Assembly: GCF_002906255.1 (NCBI RefSeq)
Contig: NZ_POTC01000025.1
Coordinates: 1-46,883, forward strand
Source: Novacetimonas maltaceti
Lineage (GTDB): Bacteria > Pseudomonadota > Alphaproteobacteria > Acetobacterales > Acetobacteraceae
Reading direction: 5' to 3'
Length of the DNA: 46,883 bases
This document shows, in pieces, positions 8,531-17,494 of the stretch; position 1 is the stretch's first letter; each line of letters begins with the position of its first letter. The notes beneath the pieces were generated by a model. The model searched no databases. It saw only the letters and a list, made by a program, of their open reading frames with translations, and had not been told where the DNA came from. Position numbers and translations under genes: made by a program.

Positions 8531-9976
8531 CTATTTATCCCAAACGGTTCGGGCCTGGCGCAGGGGCATGTTGGGGATGATCAGCGGATCGGCATGTTTC
8601 GCGACCCTGACCCGCTGTGACAGGTAGATGCCCGAATGGCCCGAACACAGATAGGCCACGAAGCAGCCGGTCGCGATATAGACGATATTGGTCGCCCCAA
8701 ACAGTTCGATGCCCATGAATGTGCAGGCCAGTGGCGTATTGGCGGCCCCGGCAAAAACCGCGACAAACCCGACACTGGCCAGCAGGTCGACCGGAACGCC
8801 GAGCAGTCCGGACAGCGTATTGCCCAATCCCGCGCCAATGAAGAACAGGGGCGTGACTTCTCCCCCTTTGTATCCTGTCGCAAGCACCGCAACCGTGAAC
8901 AGCAGTTTGTACAGCCAACTCCACGTATAATCGCCGGTGTGAAAGAAATTCACGATTGATGCCCCGTCCTGTGTCGCCGCGACAACACCAAGGCCCAGAT
9001 AGTCACGTGATCCCACGCAATGGACCAGTGCGATCGTCAGTACGCCGCCGATGGCCGGGCGCAGCCACGCAACAGGGCAGGTGCGGCGGATTACCGGTGT
9101 CAGGCGGTGCACCGATTCCGCAAACAGCAGGCTGGCCAGCCCGAAGCAGACCGCTGCAACTCCGACCTTGGCCAGCAGGATGGGATTCATATGGAAGACG
9201 CTGCCGCCCCAGTCGGGGGCACCGCCGAACGTCACACGGTAGGAGGTGTGATGGATGCCCCAACTGTGGCAGACCCAGTCGGCAAAAATGGAGGAGAATG
9301 CGGCAGGCAGCAGGGGGCGGTAATTGATCTGCCCGATGCTCAGCACCTCAAGCGCGAAGATCGCGCCTGCGATGGGCGTGCCGAATACGGCCCCGAAACC
9401 TGCGGCGATCCCTGATGTCAGGACAATCCGCACCTCATGCGGTTCAAGCCGGAACAGGCGGCCAAATCCCGATGCAAGGCTGCCGCCGATCTGCACCGCC
9501 GTGCCTTCACGCCCGACGGAGGCGCCAAACAGGTGGCTGATGACCGTGGAGACCAGGACAAGTGGCGCCATGCGCAGGGGGACGCCCCCTCCGGGTTCAT
9601 GGATCTGGTCGATGATCAGGTTGTTCCCGCCTTCAGCGCACCGCCCGAAGCCGTGATAGGCCAGTCCGACCGCAACACCGGCCAGCGGCAGCAGCCATAA
9701 CAGGCCGGGATGGGCGATGCGGCAGGCCGTGACCTGATCCAGAAGCCAGAGAAATATCGCACATAATGTACCAATGCAGGCAGACATCGGCACGAGGACG
9801 CAGCCCCATTTCAGAATGACGCGTATGTTCGCGCCCGATGTCACGATAAGCCGGGAAAGGGTCATGGGAGGGAAGGCCTGTACGGAATGGGAAATGGTGC
9901 CCCGTCTGCGGGGACAATGCCCCGGCAGGCATGTGGTGGCGGATGGTCGTGGGGTGTGGCGTGTGGCGTGTGACAT
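8531..9976 (-). CDS. ClC family chloride channel / antiporter
   Basis: Integral inner-membrane ClC protein, moving chloride or another anion and often exchanging it for protons. The selectivity-filter helices are visible: GREGTAVQIGGSLASGFG contains the gating Glu (the usual GREGP is GREGT here), followed by GIAAGFGAVFGTPIAGAIFALEVL and, near the C-terminus, GGEVTPLFFIGAGLG. Multiple hydrophobic helices span the 481 residues. I place the start at the ATG at 9976, 11 bases after GGAGG; the frame extends to 10024 without support, and a later ATG at 9865 has no ribosome binding site. It is read towards the hydrolase gene. Family members are usually annotated as voltage-gated chloride channels; ion and coupling cannot be told from sequence. 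Confidence 0.87.
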   Translation of the reverse strand: MSHATRHTPRPSATTCLPGHCPRRRGTISHSVQAFPPMTLSRLIVTSGANIRVILKWGCVLVPMSACIGTLCAIFLWLLDQVTACRIAHPGLLWLLPLAGVAVGLAYHGFGRCAEGGNNLIIDQIHEPGGGVPLRMAPLVLVSTVISHLFGASVGREGTAVQIGGSLASGFGRLFRLEPHEVRIVLTSGIAAGFGAVFGTPIAGAIFALEVLSIGQINYRPLLPAAFSSIFADWVCHSWGIHHTSYRVTFGGAPDWGGSVFHMNPILLAKVGVAAVCFGLASLLFAESVHRLTPVIRRTCPVAWLRPAIGGVLTIALVHCVGSRDYLGLGVVAATQDGASIVNFFHTGDYTWSWLYKLLFTVAVLATGYKGGEVTPLFFIGAGLGNTLSGLLGVPVDLLASVGFVAVFAGAANTPLACTFMGIELFGATNIVYIATGCFVAYLCSGHSGIYLSQRVRVAKHADPLIIPNMPLRQARTVWDK

Positions 9977-10384
9977 CTGTACGGATTCCTCCCTCTGCTG
10001 CCATGATGGCGAGGTAGGAATCATCAGCCCGACGGGCGGTTTGGCGTCCTGCGGACAGGAAACCGGGCAGAGTCCATTGCCGGGCGACAGGATGCGTTTT
10101 CTCCCGCGGGGGTGTCAAGCCGTGCGGGTGCTGCGCTCGCTTCGCGGCGTGTGGCGATCATCCGACTGGCATGCGGGATGTGGAATGTATAATGTCCTGA
10201 TCTTCTGGCCCGCCTGTTCACGCATGTCGGGGTGAAGGCGGGTTAGGGAGCGGATTTCACGATGTTTCTTCCGACGGGATGGGGCGGTTCCATGGTCTGC
10301 CGCATCGCCTGATTGTTGCGGCATCCACGTGATGCCGACCTGAAATGCGTATGAAACCGGCCTTGTGCGGTGGGAGGGAAGAAC
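9977..10384. other. Intergenic region between clC-type gene and M20 gene
   Basis: This 408-base stretch separates two divergent genes and holds no ORF I can support. A TATAAT hexamer sits at 10188-10193 but lacks a good -35 box. A small perfect hairpin, CGGCATC/GATGCCG with loop CACGT, lies at 10319-10337, about 48 bases before the M20 start, and may be an operator or leader structure. Confidence 0.4.
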
Positions 10385-11806
10385 ATGAAAAATGTCGATG
10401 AAATCTGGCTGGGGGTGGATGCGCTTGGCGCGGCATTCTGTGACTTTGCCGATCGTATATGGGACACGCCCGAACTGGCCTATGAAGAGTACCGCTCTGT
10501 CGAGACGCAGCGCGACATGCTTGAACGCAACGGCTTTCGCATCACGCGCGACCTTGCGGGCATTCCCACCTCCGTCATGGGGGAGGCAGGCGAAGGCGGC
10601 CCGGTCATCGCCTTCCTTGGTGAATTCGATGCGCTGCCGGGACTGGGTCAGCAGGCCGGGGTTGCGTGCTCCACCCCGACGGAGGAGACGCAGAACGGCC
10701 ATGCCTGCGGGCATAACCTGCTGGGTGGTGGCGCGATGCTGGCGGCCACGGCGTTGAAGAACTGGATGGCACAGAAGGGGATCCCCGGCACGGTGCGCTA
10801 TTACGGCTGCCCGGCGGAGGAAGGTGGCGCGGCCAAGACCTTCATGGTGCGTGACGGCGTGTTCGATGATGTCGATATCGCCCTGTCATGGCATCCGGGG
10901 TCGATCGCGGGGCCGTTCTACCCGGCGTCGCTGGCCAATACGCGTATCGACTTCACGTTCCATGGCCGCGCGTCGCATGCCGCCGCGGCCCCGCATCTGG
11001 GCCGTTCCGCCCTTGATGCGGCGGAACTGATGAATATTGGCGCCAATTACCTGCGCGAACACATGCCCTCAACCGCGCGGCTGCATTATGCCTATATCGA
11101 TGCCGGGGGGCAGGCGCCCAACGTGGTGCAGTCGCGGGTGACGATCCGCTATCTCGTGCGGGCGGATGACCTGCGGCAGTTGCGTGAACTGGTCGGGCGG
11201 GTGCGCGCGATCGCGCAGGGCGCGACATTGATGACTGAAACAACGGTGGAGGAAGCCGTCGTCAGCGCGGTTTCCAACCTGATGGGCAATACGCCGCTGG
11301 AAGATACGCTGTTCGCCAACCTGACCCGGCTTGGGCCGCCGACCTATGCGCCGGCGGATTATGATTTCGCGCGGGAGATCCAGAATACCCTCAGCGCGCA
11401 GGACATCCGTGCGGCCTATCTGGCGGCGGGGGTGCCCCCACGCGATGACAGCCCGTTGTGCCAGATGATCGCGCCGCGTGAATTCGTGCCACCGCCCTTT
11501 GGCTCGACCGATGTGGGGGATGTCAGCTGGGTGGTGCCCACGGTGCAGGCATGGGGGGCGACATGCGCCATCGGCACGCAGCTTCATTCATGGCAGATGA
11601 CGGCGCAGGGCAAGAGCGGGATTGCGCACAAAGGCATGATCCACATGGCCAAGGTGCTGGCCACGACGGCGCGTGACGTCCTGCAAAGCCCGACGCTGCT
11701 CGAACGTGTAAAGGCGGATCATGCCCGGCGTCTTGCGCAGGATCCCTATGTCTGTCCCATGCCGGCGGATGTCATGCCGCCAGTAGGCGCTGCCGACAGG
11801 CGCTGA
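10385..11806 (+). CDS. M20 family amidohydrolase, AbgB-like (aminobenzoyl-glutamate hydrolase type)
   Basis: Zinc peptidase of the M20D group that removes an acyl or aryl group from an amino acid. The closest recognisable relative is AbgB, one subunit of p-aminobenzoyl-glutamate hydrolase. Metal-site motifs are LGEFDALPGLGQQAG, NGHACGHNLLGGG and GCPAEEGGAAKTFMV; the dimerisation domain begins near ANTRIDFTFHGRASHAAAAPHLGRSALDA. It is 473 residues, the normal AbgB length. The start is the ATG at 10385 with GGGAGG just upstream; the GTG at 10370 is in frame but lies within that binding site. No AbgA partner or AbgT permease is present, so it may act alone on another N-acyl amino acid. The protein appears cytoplasmic (no signal peptide). 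Confidence 0.85.
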   Translation: MKNVDEIWLGVDALGAAFCDFADRIWDTPELAYEEYRSVETQRDMLERNGFRITRDLAGIPTSVMGEAGEGGPVIAFLGEFDALPGLGQQAGVACSTPTEETQNGHACGHNLLGGGAMLAATALKNWMAQKGIPGTVRYYGCPAEEGGAAKTFMVRDGVFDDVDIALSWHPGSIAGPFYPASLANTRIDFTFHGRASHAAAAPHLGRSALDAAELMNIGANYLREHMPSTARLHYAYIDAGGQAPNVVQSRVTIRYLVRADDLRQLRELVGRVRAIAQGATLMTETTVEEAVVSAVSNLMGNTPLEDTLFANLTRLGPPTYAPADYDFAREIQNTLSAQDIRAAYLAAGVPPRDDSPLCQMIAPREFVPPPFGSTDVGDVSWVVPTVQAWGATCAIGTQLHSWQMTAQGKSGIAHKGMIHMAKVLATTARDVLQSPTLLERVKADHARRLAQDPYVCPMPADVMPPVGAADRR

Positions 11807-11819
11807 AGGCCATTCACCA

Positions 11820-11856
11820 GGATGCCGCATCCCCCCCCCGGAACGATGCGGCATCC
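11820..11856. terminator. Hairpin between converging M20 and rlmJ genes
   Basis: GGATGCCGCAT (11820-11830) pairs perfectly with ATGCGGCATCC (11846-11856) around a 15-base C-rich loop. It lies between the stops of two converging genes, as a bidirectional terminator would, but no T-run follows on either strand. Confidence 0.5.
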
Positions 11857-11875
11857 GCGGGCTGTCGCCAACCCC

Positions 11876-12730
11876 TTATTCCGGCACGGCCCATTCAACG
11901 CGGAAATCCGCCTCCCCATCGCCAAGGTAGCGGCACAGCGATGCAAGGATCTCGCGCGCTTCCTCCTCAAAACGGAAGGGCGGGTTGGCGATGATGATCC
12001 CGCTGCCATTGAGGCGTGAGGGATCAAGCGGTGGCCGCAGCGTCAGTTCAAGTGTCAGCAGCTTGCGCTGTCCCGCATCCTTCAGGCCGTTGATGAAGGC
12101 GCGGACGGGGGCGCGGTGCTTGATGGGATACCAGCCCGCGACGATGCCCGCCGGAAAGCGCTGGCGCGCCGTCATGATGGCCGTGCCAAGGCGGGCAAAC
12201 TCATCGGGACGTTCGAATGGCGGGTCCATGAAGACCAGTCCCCGCTTTGCCTGCCTTGGCGGCAGCAGCGCCGTGATGGCCTGGTACCCGTCGCGCCCAT
12301 GCACGCCGACACGCGGGTCATGGCGGAACAGGTGCCGCAGGGCCTGCTGGTCCTCGGGGTGGAGTTCGCAGCAGACCAGGCTGTCACCGGGCCGCAGCAG
12401 GCGTGCGACAAGTGCCGGGGAACCGGGATAGGACAGCCGCCCGGCCCGTTCGTCGCGCATGACCGCGCGTATGACCTCCAGCCAGTTTTCCACGCCCGGC
12501 GCATGCTGGCTTCCCGGTGGCGCATCCAGCAGCCGGCCGATCCCCTCACGCCATTCCCCGGTTGACTGTGCCTGCGTGCTGGACAGGTCATACAGGCCAA
12601 CCCCCGCATGGGTGTCGAGGACACAGAAGGGCGACGGCTTGCGGCGCAGCGCCCCGATCAGCGCCATCAGCACGGCATGTTTCATGACATCGGCAAAATT
12701 GCCCGCATGGTAGCTGTGTCTGTAATTCAC
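11876..12730 (-). CDS. rlmJ: 23S rRNA (adenine2030-N6)-methyltransferase
   Basis: Methylates A2030 of 23S rRNA using S-adenosylmethionine. The N-terminus NYRHSYHAGNFADVMKHAVL is the hallmark of RlmJ (YhiR); VLDTHAGVGLYDL is the cofactor-binding motif I and GLVFMDPPFE is the catalytic DPPF/Y motif. At 284 residues it matches the family. The start codon is GTG at 12730, fixed by the conserved N-terminus. It stands alone, read leftward and converging with the M20 gene. It is a housekeeping gene with no sign of transfer. Confidence 0.95.
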   Translation of the reverse strand: MNYRHSYHAGNFADVMKHAVLMALIGALRRKPSPFCVLDTHAGVGLYDLSSTQAQSTGEWREGIGRLLDAPPGSQHAPGVENWLEVIRAVMRDERAGRLSYPGSPALVARLLRPGDSLVCCELHPEDQQALRHLFRHDPRVGVHGRDGYQAITALLPPRQAKRGLVFMDPPFERPDEFARLGTAIMTARQRFPAGIVAGWYPIKHRAPVRAFINGLKDAGQRKLLTLELTLRPPLDPSRLNGSGIIIANPPFRFEEEAREILASLCRYLGDGEADFRVEWAVPE

Positions 12731-12781
12731 TCTGTACCGGTCCCGCAGGTTGATCCGCCCCGCGCACGGGGTGGGGGAGTG

Positions 12782-14206
12782 TTAGTCCATGCCCGCGTCC
12801 TTTTCCATCGCTGCGTGCCGTTTGTGGCGCCGCGCCAGCAGGTACGCCCCCACGCCCGCGCCCATGACAAGGGCATAAAGGACAAAGGCGGCGGGATTGC
12901 TGGCCGCCATGCCCAGAAACGACAGCAGCGCCGCGACAAGGGCGAAGCCGGGCACGACGGGATATCCCGGCACGCGCCACGGGCGGTGCAGGCCCGGTTG
13001 CATGCGGCGCAGGCGCAGGACGCTGCCCATCGCCAGCACATACATCGTCAGCGCCCCGAACACGGACATGGTCACGATGCTGGCCGTCAGCGGCTGTCCC
13101 CCGATGGTGGCGTAGCGATCGCCAAAGACCGCCCCAAGCCCGACGATCCCCCCCGCCAGGATCGCGGCCCATGGCGTGCCGAACCGGGGATGCAGCCGTC
13201 CCAGCAGGGCAGGGAGGTAGCCCTCGCGCGCCATGGCATAGATCTGGCGTGAATATCCCATGATGATCCCGTGGAACGACGCGACAAGGCCGAACAGCCC
13301 CAGCCAGACCAGCATGTGGACATATCCGCTGCGTGGCCCCACGACGCTGAGCATCGCCCGGGGCAGCGGGTCGTTGAGGTTCGCAAGCACCTTCCAGTCT
13401 CCCACCCCACCGGCCATGACCATGACGCCAAAGGCCAGCAGCATCAGCGTCACGATCCCCGCGACATAGGCCATCGGGATGGTCCGTTGCGGGTCGCGTG
13501 CCTCCTCCGCCGTCATGGCCACGCCTTCGATGGCAAGGAAGAACCAGATCGCGAACGGCACCGCCGCCAGTATGCCGGGTATGGCATGCAGGCTGAATGT
13601 ATCGGCCCCCGCCCACCCGTCATGGGCGAAGTTCGCCCACGAAAACCCTGGCGCCACCACCGCCATGAAGACAAGGAGTTCCACAATCGCGGCGATGGTG
13701 ACAACCAGTTCGAACATGGCGGCGATGCTGACCCCCGCGATGTTGAGCGCCATGAAGGTCACATAGGCCCCGCCCGCCGCCACCCGTGCGCTGACATGGG
13801 GATACTGGACATGCAGGTACGCCCCGATCGCCAGTGCGATGGCGGGCGGGGCAAAGACAAGCTCCACGATGGATGCGAATCCCGCGACAAAGGCAGGCAC
13901 GGGCCCATATGCTGCCAGGACATAGGCAAACGGGCCACCTGCGCGCGGGATCGAGGTTGTCAGTTCGGTATAGGAGAAGATCAGCGCCGAATACATCAGC
14001 GCAACCATGACCGTCGTCACCAGGAAGCCCAGGGTGCCTGCCGTCGCCCATCCGTAGCTCCAGCCGAAATACTCCCCCGATATGACAAGGCCGACCGCGA
14101 TCCCCCACAGGTGAAATGCCCCCAGCCGCCGCCGCAGGTGCGCGCCCGGCGGATGCGAAGGGCAGGTTGGCGAAGGCCGGGCGGGGGGCGAAGGTGATGC
14201 GGGCAT
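12782..14206 (-). CDS. eat: Ethanolamine permease (APC superfamily, Eat type)
   Basis: Inner-membrane amino-acid/polyamine/organocation transporter, about 12 helices in 474 residues. LGAFHLWGIAVGLVISGEYFGWSYGW followed by the usual Eat helix 1-2 region is diagnostic of the ethanolamine permease group, with SIPRAGGPFAYV in helix 3 and FFLAIEGVAMTAEEARDPQRTIP in the loop after helix 6. It is divergent from the deacetylase-eutB-eutC operon with a 146-base gap, which fits substrate uptake for ethanolamine ammonia-lyase. The C-terminus is rich in basic residues. Other APC amines cannot be excluded, but the eutBC context makes ethanolamine the best call. Confidence 0.9.
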   Translation of the reverse strand: MPASPSPPARPSPTCPSHPPGAHLRRRLGAFHLWGIAVGLVISGEYFGWSYGWATAGTLGFLVTTVMVALMYSALIFSYTELTTSIPRAGGPFAYVLAAYGPVPAFVAGFASIVELVFAPPAIALAIGAYLHVQYPHVSARVAAGGAYVTFMALNIAGVSIAAMFELVVTIAAIVELLVFMAVVAPGFSWANFAHDGWAGADTFSLHAIPGILAAVPFAIWFFLAIEGVAMTAEEARDPQRTIPMAYVAGIVTLMLLAFGVMVMAGGVGDWKVLANLNDPLPRAMLSVVGPRSGYVHMLVWLGLFGLVASFHGIIMGYSRQIYAMAREGYLPALLGRLHPRFGTPWAAILAGGIVGLGAVFGDRYATIGGQPLTASIVTMSVFGALTMYVLAMGSVLRLRRMQPGLHRPWRVPGYPVVPGFALVAALLSFLGMAASNPAAFVLYALVMGAGVGAYLLARRHKRHAAMEKDAGMD

Positions 14207-14352
14207 TGTCCATGACCTGAAGGCGGAAGGTGGGCCGGGCTTGCCCCGGGCATGCGGGTACCGTCATGATGACAGTGGCATGGGAACGGGATGCGATTCC
14301 ATGGTATGTTGCCATCATGCAATAAGATTCACGCCCCGGCGAGACGGGCGGG

Positions 14353-15300
14353 ATGGGGGCGCGTAGAGTGACGGATTTTTCCCAGGCGGAAGGCAATGAG
14401 CCGTGGCGCTGGCCCGAGGCGCGCTGGCGCGGGATCGTCAACCGTGTCCGTGCCGGGCGCAGCCTGCTGCCGACCAACTGGCCCGATGGCGCGCGCTGTG
14501 CCTTTGCGATCTCGTTCGATGCGGATCATGACACGATTCCCCTGCGTGACGGGGATGAAAGCCCCATGCGCATCAGCCAGGGCCATTATGGCAGCAGGCG
14601 CGGCCTTCCGCGCATCCGCCGCCTGCTGCAGCAGGCGGGAATCCCGGCGACATTCTTCTATCCCGCCGTCTCGGCCATGCTGTATCCGGACGAGGTCCGC
14701 GCACTGGTGGCCGACGGCCACGAAATCGGCATCCATTCATGGATACATGAGCGTAATACGCAACTGCCGCCCGAAGATGAACTGCGCCTGTCCCTGCGTG
14801 CCCGCGACGTGCTGGCGGAAACCAGCGGTGTGGAACCCGTCGGCATGCGCACCGCAAGCTGGGATTTTTCCGTCCACACCATGTCCATCATCGAACAGAT
14901 GGGCCTGCTCTATGACAGCAGCCTGATGGCGGATGACGACCCGTACGAACTTCTGGCCGATGGCCGGCCCACGGGCATTGTCGAACTGCCGCCGGAATGG
15001 ATACGCGACGATGCGATCTACTTCAATTTCGAACGGTTTTCCGCCCTGCGTCCCTATACGCCGCCATCGGGTGTCGCGGAAATCTTCCGGGCGGAATTCG
15101 ATGGCGCATATGCCGAAGGCGGCCTGTTCCTGCTGACGCTGCATCCGCATGTCAGCGGCCATCGCAGCCGCATCGGCATCATTTCCGACCTGCTGGCGCA
15201 TGCGCGCGCACGCGGCGATGTCTGGTTTGCAACGCATGCCGATGTCGCGCGCTGGTGCCGGGACAATGCAGCCGCCTCAGGGGAGGCGAAGGCCCCCTAA
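14353..15300 (+). CDS. Polysaccharide deacetylase family (NodB-like) hydrolase in ethanolamine operon
   Basis: Carbohydrate esterase 4-type metal hydrolase, closest in architecture to the PuuE/HpPgdA group that acts on peptidoglycan-like sugars, allantoin or small cyclic amides. The metal/catalytic residues are visible: SFDADHD (Asp56, Asp58) and HSWIH (His128, His132). There is no signal peptide, so it probably acts in the cytoplasm and not on cell wall. The gene ends 23 bases before eutB and is therefore likely first in a deacetylase-eutB-eutC operon. An N-acyl or N-formyl ethanolamine derivative would be a reasonable substrate given this context, but that is inference. Starts at 14353 (ATG) or 14368 (GTG) are both possible. 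Confidence 0.85.
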   Translation: MGARRVTDFSQAEGNEPWRWPEARWRGIVNRVRAGRSLLPTNWPDGARCAFAISFDADHDTIPLRDGDESPMRISQGHYGSRRGLPRIRRLLQQAGIPATFFYPAVSAMLYPDEVRALVADGHEIGIHSWIHERNTQLPPEDELRLSLRARDVLAETSGVEPVGMRTASWDFSVHTMSIIEQMGLLYDSSLMADDDPYELLADGRPTGIVELPPEWIRDDAIYFNFERFSALRPYTPPSGVAEIFRAEFDGAYAEGGLFLLTLHPHVSGHRSRIGIISDLLAHARARGDVWFATHADVARWCRDNAAASGEAKAP

Positions 15301-15323
15301 CCCGCAGTGAAGGTCCGCATATC

Positions 15324-16706
15324 GTGGCATATCATGCATCTCTGGGAGGGGAGAGGTTCACCTTTTCTTCCCTCATGCAGGTTCTGGCCCATGCCTCCCC
15401 CCGGCGCAGCGGCGATGAACTGGCCGGGGTGGCGGCCCCCGATCCCCTGCGCCGCGCCGCCGCGTGCGAGGCCCTGGCCGATATCCCGCTTGCCGCCTTC
15501 CTCAGCGAAGTCCCGGTGCCCTATGAGGCGGACGAGGTCACGCGCCTGATCATCGACACCCATGATGCGGCGGCCTTTGCCCCGGTATCGCACATGACCG
15601 TGGGGGAACTGCGCGACTGGCTTCTGCGCCATGAAACCGACGGTGCGTGCCTGTCCGCCCTTGCGCCGGGGCTGACGCCGGAAATGGTGGCGGGGGTGAG
15701 CAAGCTCATGCGCAATCAGGACCTCATCGTCGTGGCGCGCAAGATCACGGTGCGCAGTGCGTTTCGCAATACGCAGGGGCTGCCCGGGCGCATGGGATCG
15801 CGCCTGCAGCCGAACCATCCGGCCGACAGCCTGCCGGGGATCGCGGCGGCGCTGCTGGACGGGCTGCTGCTGGGGGTGGGGGATGCGGTCGTGGGGGTCA
15901 ACCCGGCATCCGACAACATGGCCACGGCCCGCGACATCCTGTGCATGATGGAAGACGTGCGCGTGCGCCACGCCATCCCGATGCAGCACTGCCTGCTGAC
16001 GCATGTGACCAATACGCTGCAACTGATGGAACGCGGCGCGCCGGTTGACCTGGTGTTCCAGTCCATCGCGGGCACGCAGGACGCGAACGCGGGGTTTGGC
16101 GTCTCGCTCTCCGTGCTGGAGGAGGCGCGCTGCGCCAGCCTGGCCCTTGGGCGCGGGACGGTGGGCACGAACACCATGTATTTCGAAACCGGGCAGGGGT
16201 CGGCCCTGTCGGCCGATGCCCATCATGGCATGGACCAGCAGACGGCGGAGGTCCGCGCCTATGCCGTGGCACGTGCGTTCGCGCCGCTGCTGGTCAATAC
16301 CGTGGTGGGCTTCATCGGTCCCGAATACCTGTATGACGGCAGGCAGATCATCCGTGCCGGGCTGGAGGATCATTTCTGTGGCAAGCTGATGGGCCTGCCG
16401 ATGGGGTGCGATGTCTGCTACACCAACCATGCCGAGGCCGACCAGGATGACATGGACAACCTGATGATGCTGCTGTGCGCGGCCGGGGTGAATTTCCTGA
16501 TTGCCGTTCCGGGCGGTGACGACATCATGCTCAATTACCAGAGCCTGTCCCATCACGACATCCAGACGCTGCGCACCGTGTTCGGCGTGCGTGCGGCCCC
16601 CGAGTTCGAGGCATGGCTGCAGGCATGTGACCTGATTGACGCGCAGGGCCGCATGCGTGTCAATCCACCGTCCATGTTCATGGGAATGATCCCCGATGGC
16701 ACATGA
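15324..16706 (+). CDS. eutB: Ethanolamine ammonia-lyase large subunit
   Basis: Catalytic subunit of the adenosylcobalamin-dependent lyase that turns ethanolamine into acetaldehyde and ammonia. Highly conserved blocks are LRSGDELAGVAA-like SGDELAGVAAPDP near the N-terminus, GVGDAVVGVNPASDN, YFETGQGSALSADAHHG, NTVVGFIGPEYLYDGRQIIRAGLEDHF split over the active-site strands, and GCDVCYTNHAEADQ. The start is the GTG at 15324, with GAAGG 10 bases upstream and the conserved N-terminus beginning there (460 residues, against about 453 in E. coli); the open frame upstream of it lies over the deacetylase. The protein would give acetaldehyde directly to the strong aldehyde oxidation of an acetic acid bacterium. 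No eut shell genes or reactivase (eutA) are nearby. Confidence 0.95.
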   Translation: MAYHASLGGERFTFSSLMQVLAHASPRRSGDELAGVAAPDPLRRAAACEALADIPLAAFLSEVPVPYEADEVTRLIIDTHDAAAFAPVSHMTVGELRDWLLRHETDGACLSALAPGLTPEMVAGVSKLMRNQDLIVVARKITVRSAFRNTQGLPGRMGSRLQPNHPADSLPGIAAALLDGLLLGVGDAVVGVNPASDNMATARDILCMMEDVRVRHAIPMQHCLLTHVTNTLQLMERGAPVDLVFQSIAGTQDANAGFGVSLSVLEEARCASLALGRGTVGTNTMYFETGQGSALSADAHHGMDQQTAEVRAYAVARAFAPLLVNTVVGFIGPEYLYDGRQIIRAGLEDHFCGKLMGLPMGCDVCYTNHAEADQDDMDNLMMLLCAAGVNFLIAVPGGDDIMLNYQSLSHHDIQTLRTVFGVRAAPEFEAWLQACDLIDAQGRMRVNPPSMFMGMIPDGT

Positions 16707-17484
16707 TGTGACCCCTGCTCCGTGGGATGCGCTGCGGGCGCGCACCACGGCGCGGATCGGCCTTGCACGCACGGGCGATACGATGGCGGGGGTGCATGTG
16801 CGCCAGTTCCGGCATGCGCACCTGCGCGCGCGCCATGCCGTGTCGGTGGTGATGGAACCCGCGCGTATCGGGCTGGACCGGCCATGGGTGGAGGTCCAGA
16901 GCCAGGCGCGCGACCGTGACGAATTCGTCCGGCGTCCCGACCTTGGGCGCCTGCTGTGCGCCGACAGCCGTGCGCGGCTTGCGCGCGGTGATCATGCGTA
17001 TGATGTCGTGTTCGTCATCGCCGATGGCCTGTCCGCCCGCGCGGCGGAACGGCAGGCGGCGGCGGTCCTGTCCGGTATCCTGCCGCTTCTGCCCGGGTGG
17101 CGTATCGCGCCGCTGGTGCTGGCCCATCGCGCGCGCGTGGCGCTGGGCGATGAAATCGCCGCCTGCCTTGGTGCGCGCTGTGTCGTCATGATGATTGGCG
17201 AACGTCCCGGCCTTGAATGTGCCGAAAGCCTGAGCCTGTACATGACATGGAATCCGCAACCGGGAACGCGCGACAGCGCGCGCAACTGCATCTCCAATAT
17301 CCATGGGCAGGGAGGGCTGGCGCCGCTTGCCGCGGCCAGTCGGCTGGCATGGCTGCTGAAGAAGGCGCGGCAGTGCGGTCATGGCGGCGTCGGGCTGAAG
17401 GACGAGACCCGGCAGGTCGAAGGGACGTCCGGTCCTGCCATGCCCCTGCTCCCGCCAGGCGGCGGCCCACAGGGGGAAGCATGA
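16696..17484 (+). CDS. eutC: Ethanolamine ammonia-lyase small subunit
   Basis: Small subunit that completes the cobalamin-binding site of ethanolamine ammonia-lyase. Recognisable features are TTARIGLARTGDTM, QARDRDEFVRRPDLGR, YDVVFVIADGLSARA, IGERPGLECAESLSLYMTW and the C-terminal ISNIHGQGGLAP. It overlaps the 3' end of eutB by 11 bases, which suggests translational coupling. The chain carries about 25 extra residues after the LKDE motif where the E. coli protein ends; the extension is Pro/Gly-rich and probably disordered. It converges with the EamA gene, with only 10 bases between the stops. Confidence 0.93.
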   Translation: MAHDVTPAPWDALRARTTARIGLARTGDTMAGVHVRQFRHAHLRARHAVSVVMEPARIGLDRPWVEVQSQARDRDEFVRRPDLGRLLCADSRARLARGDHAYDVVFVIADGLSARAAERQAAAVLSGILPLLPGWRIAPLVLAHRARVALGDEIAACLGARCVVMMIGERPGLECAESLSLYMTWNPQPGTRDSARNCISNIHGQGGLAPLAAASRLAWLLKKARQCGHGGVGLKDETRQVEGTSGPAMPLLPPGGGPQGEA

Positions 17485-17494
17485 CCGTCCGCCC

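Noticed and set aside
15297-16772. 491-residue minus-strand frame opposite eutB
   Set aside because: Shadow frame; eutB is unmistakable on the plus strand.
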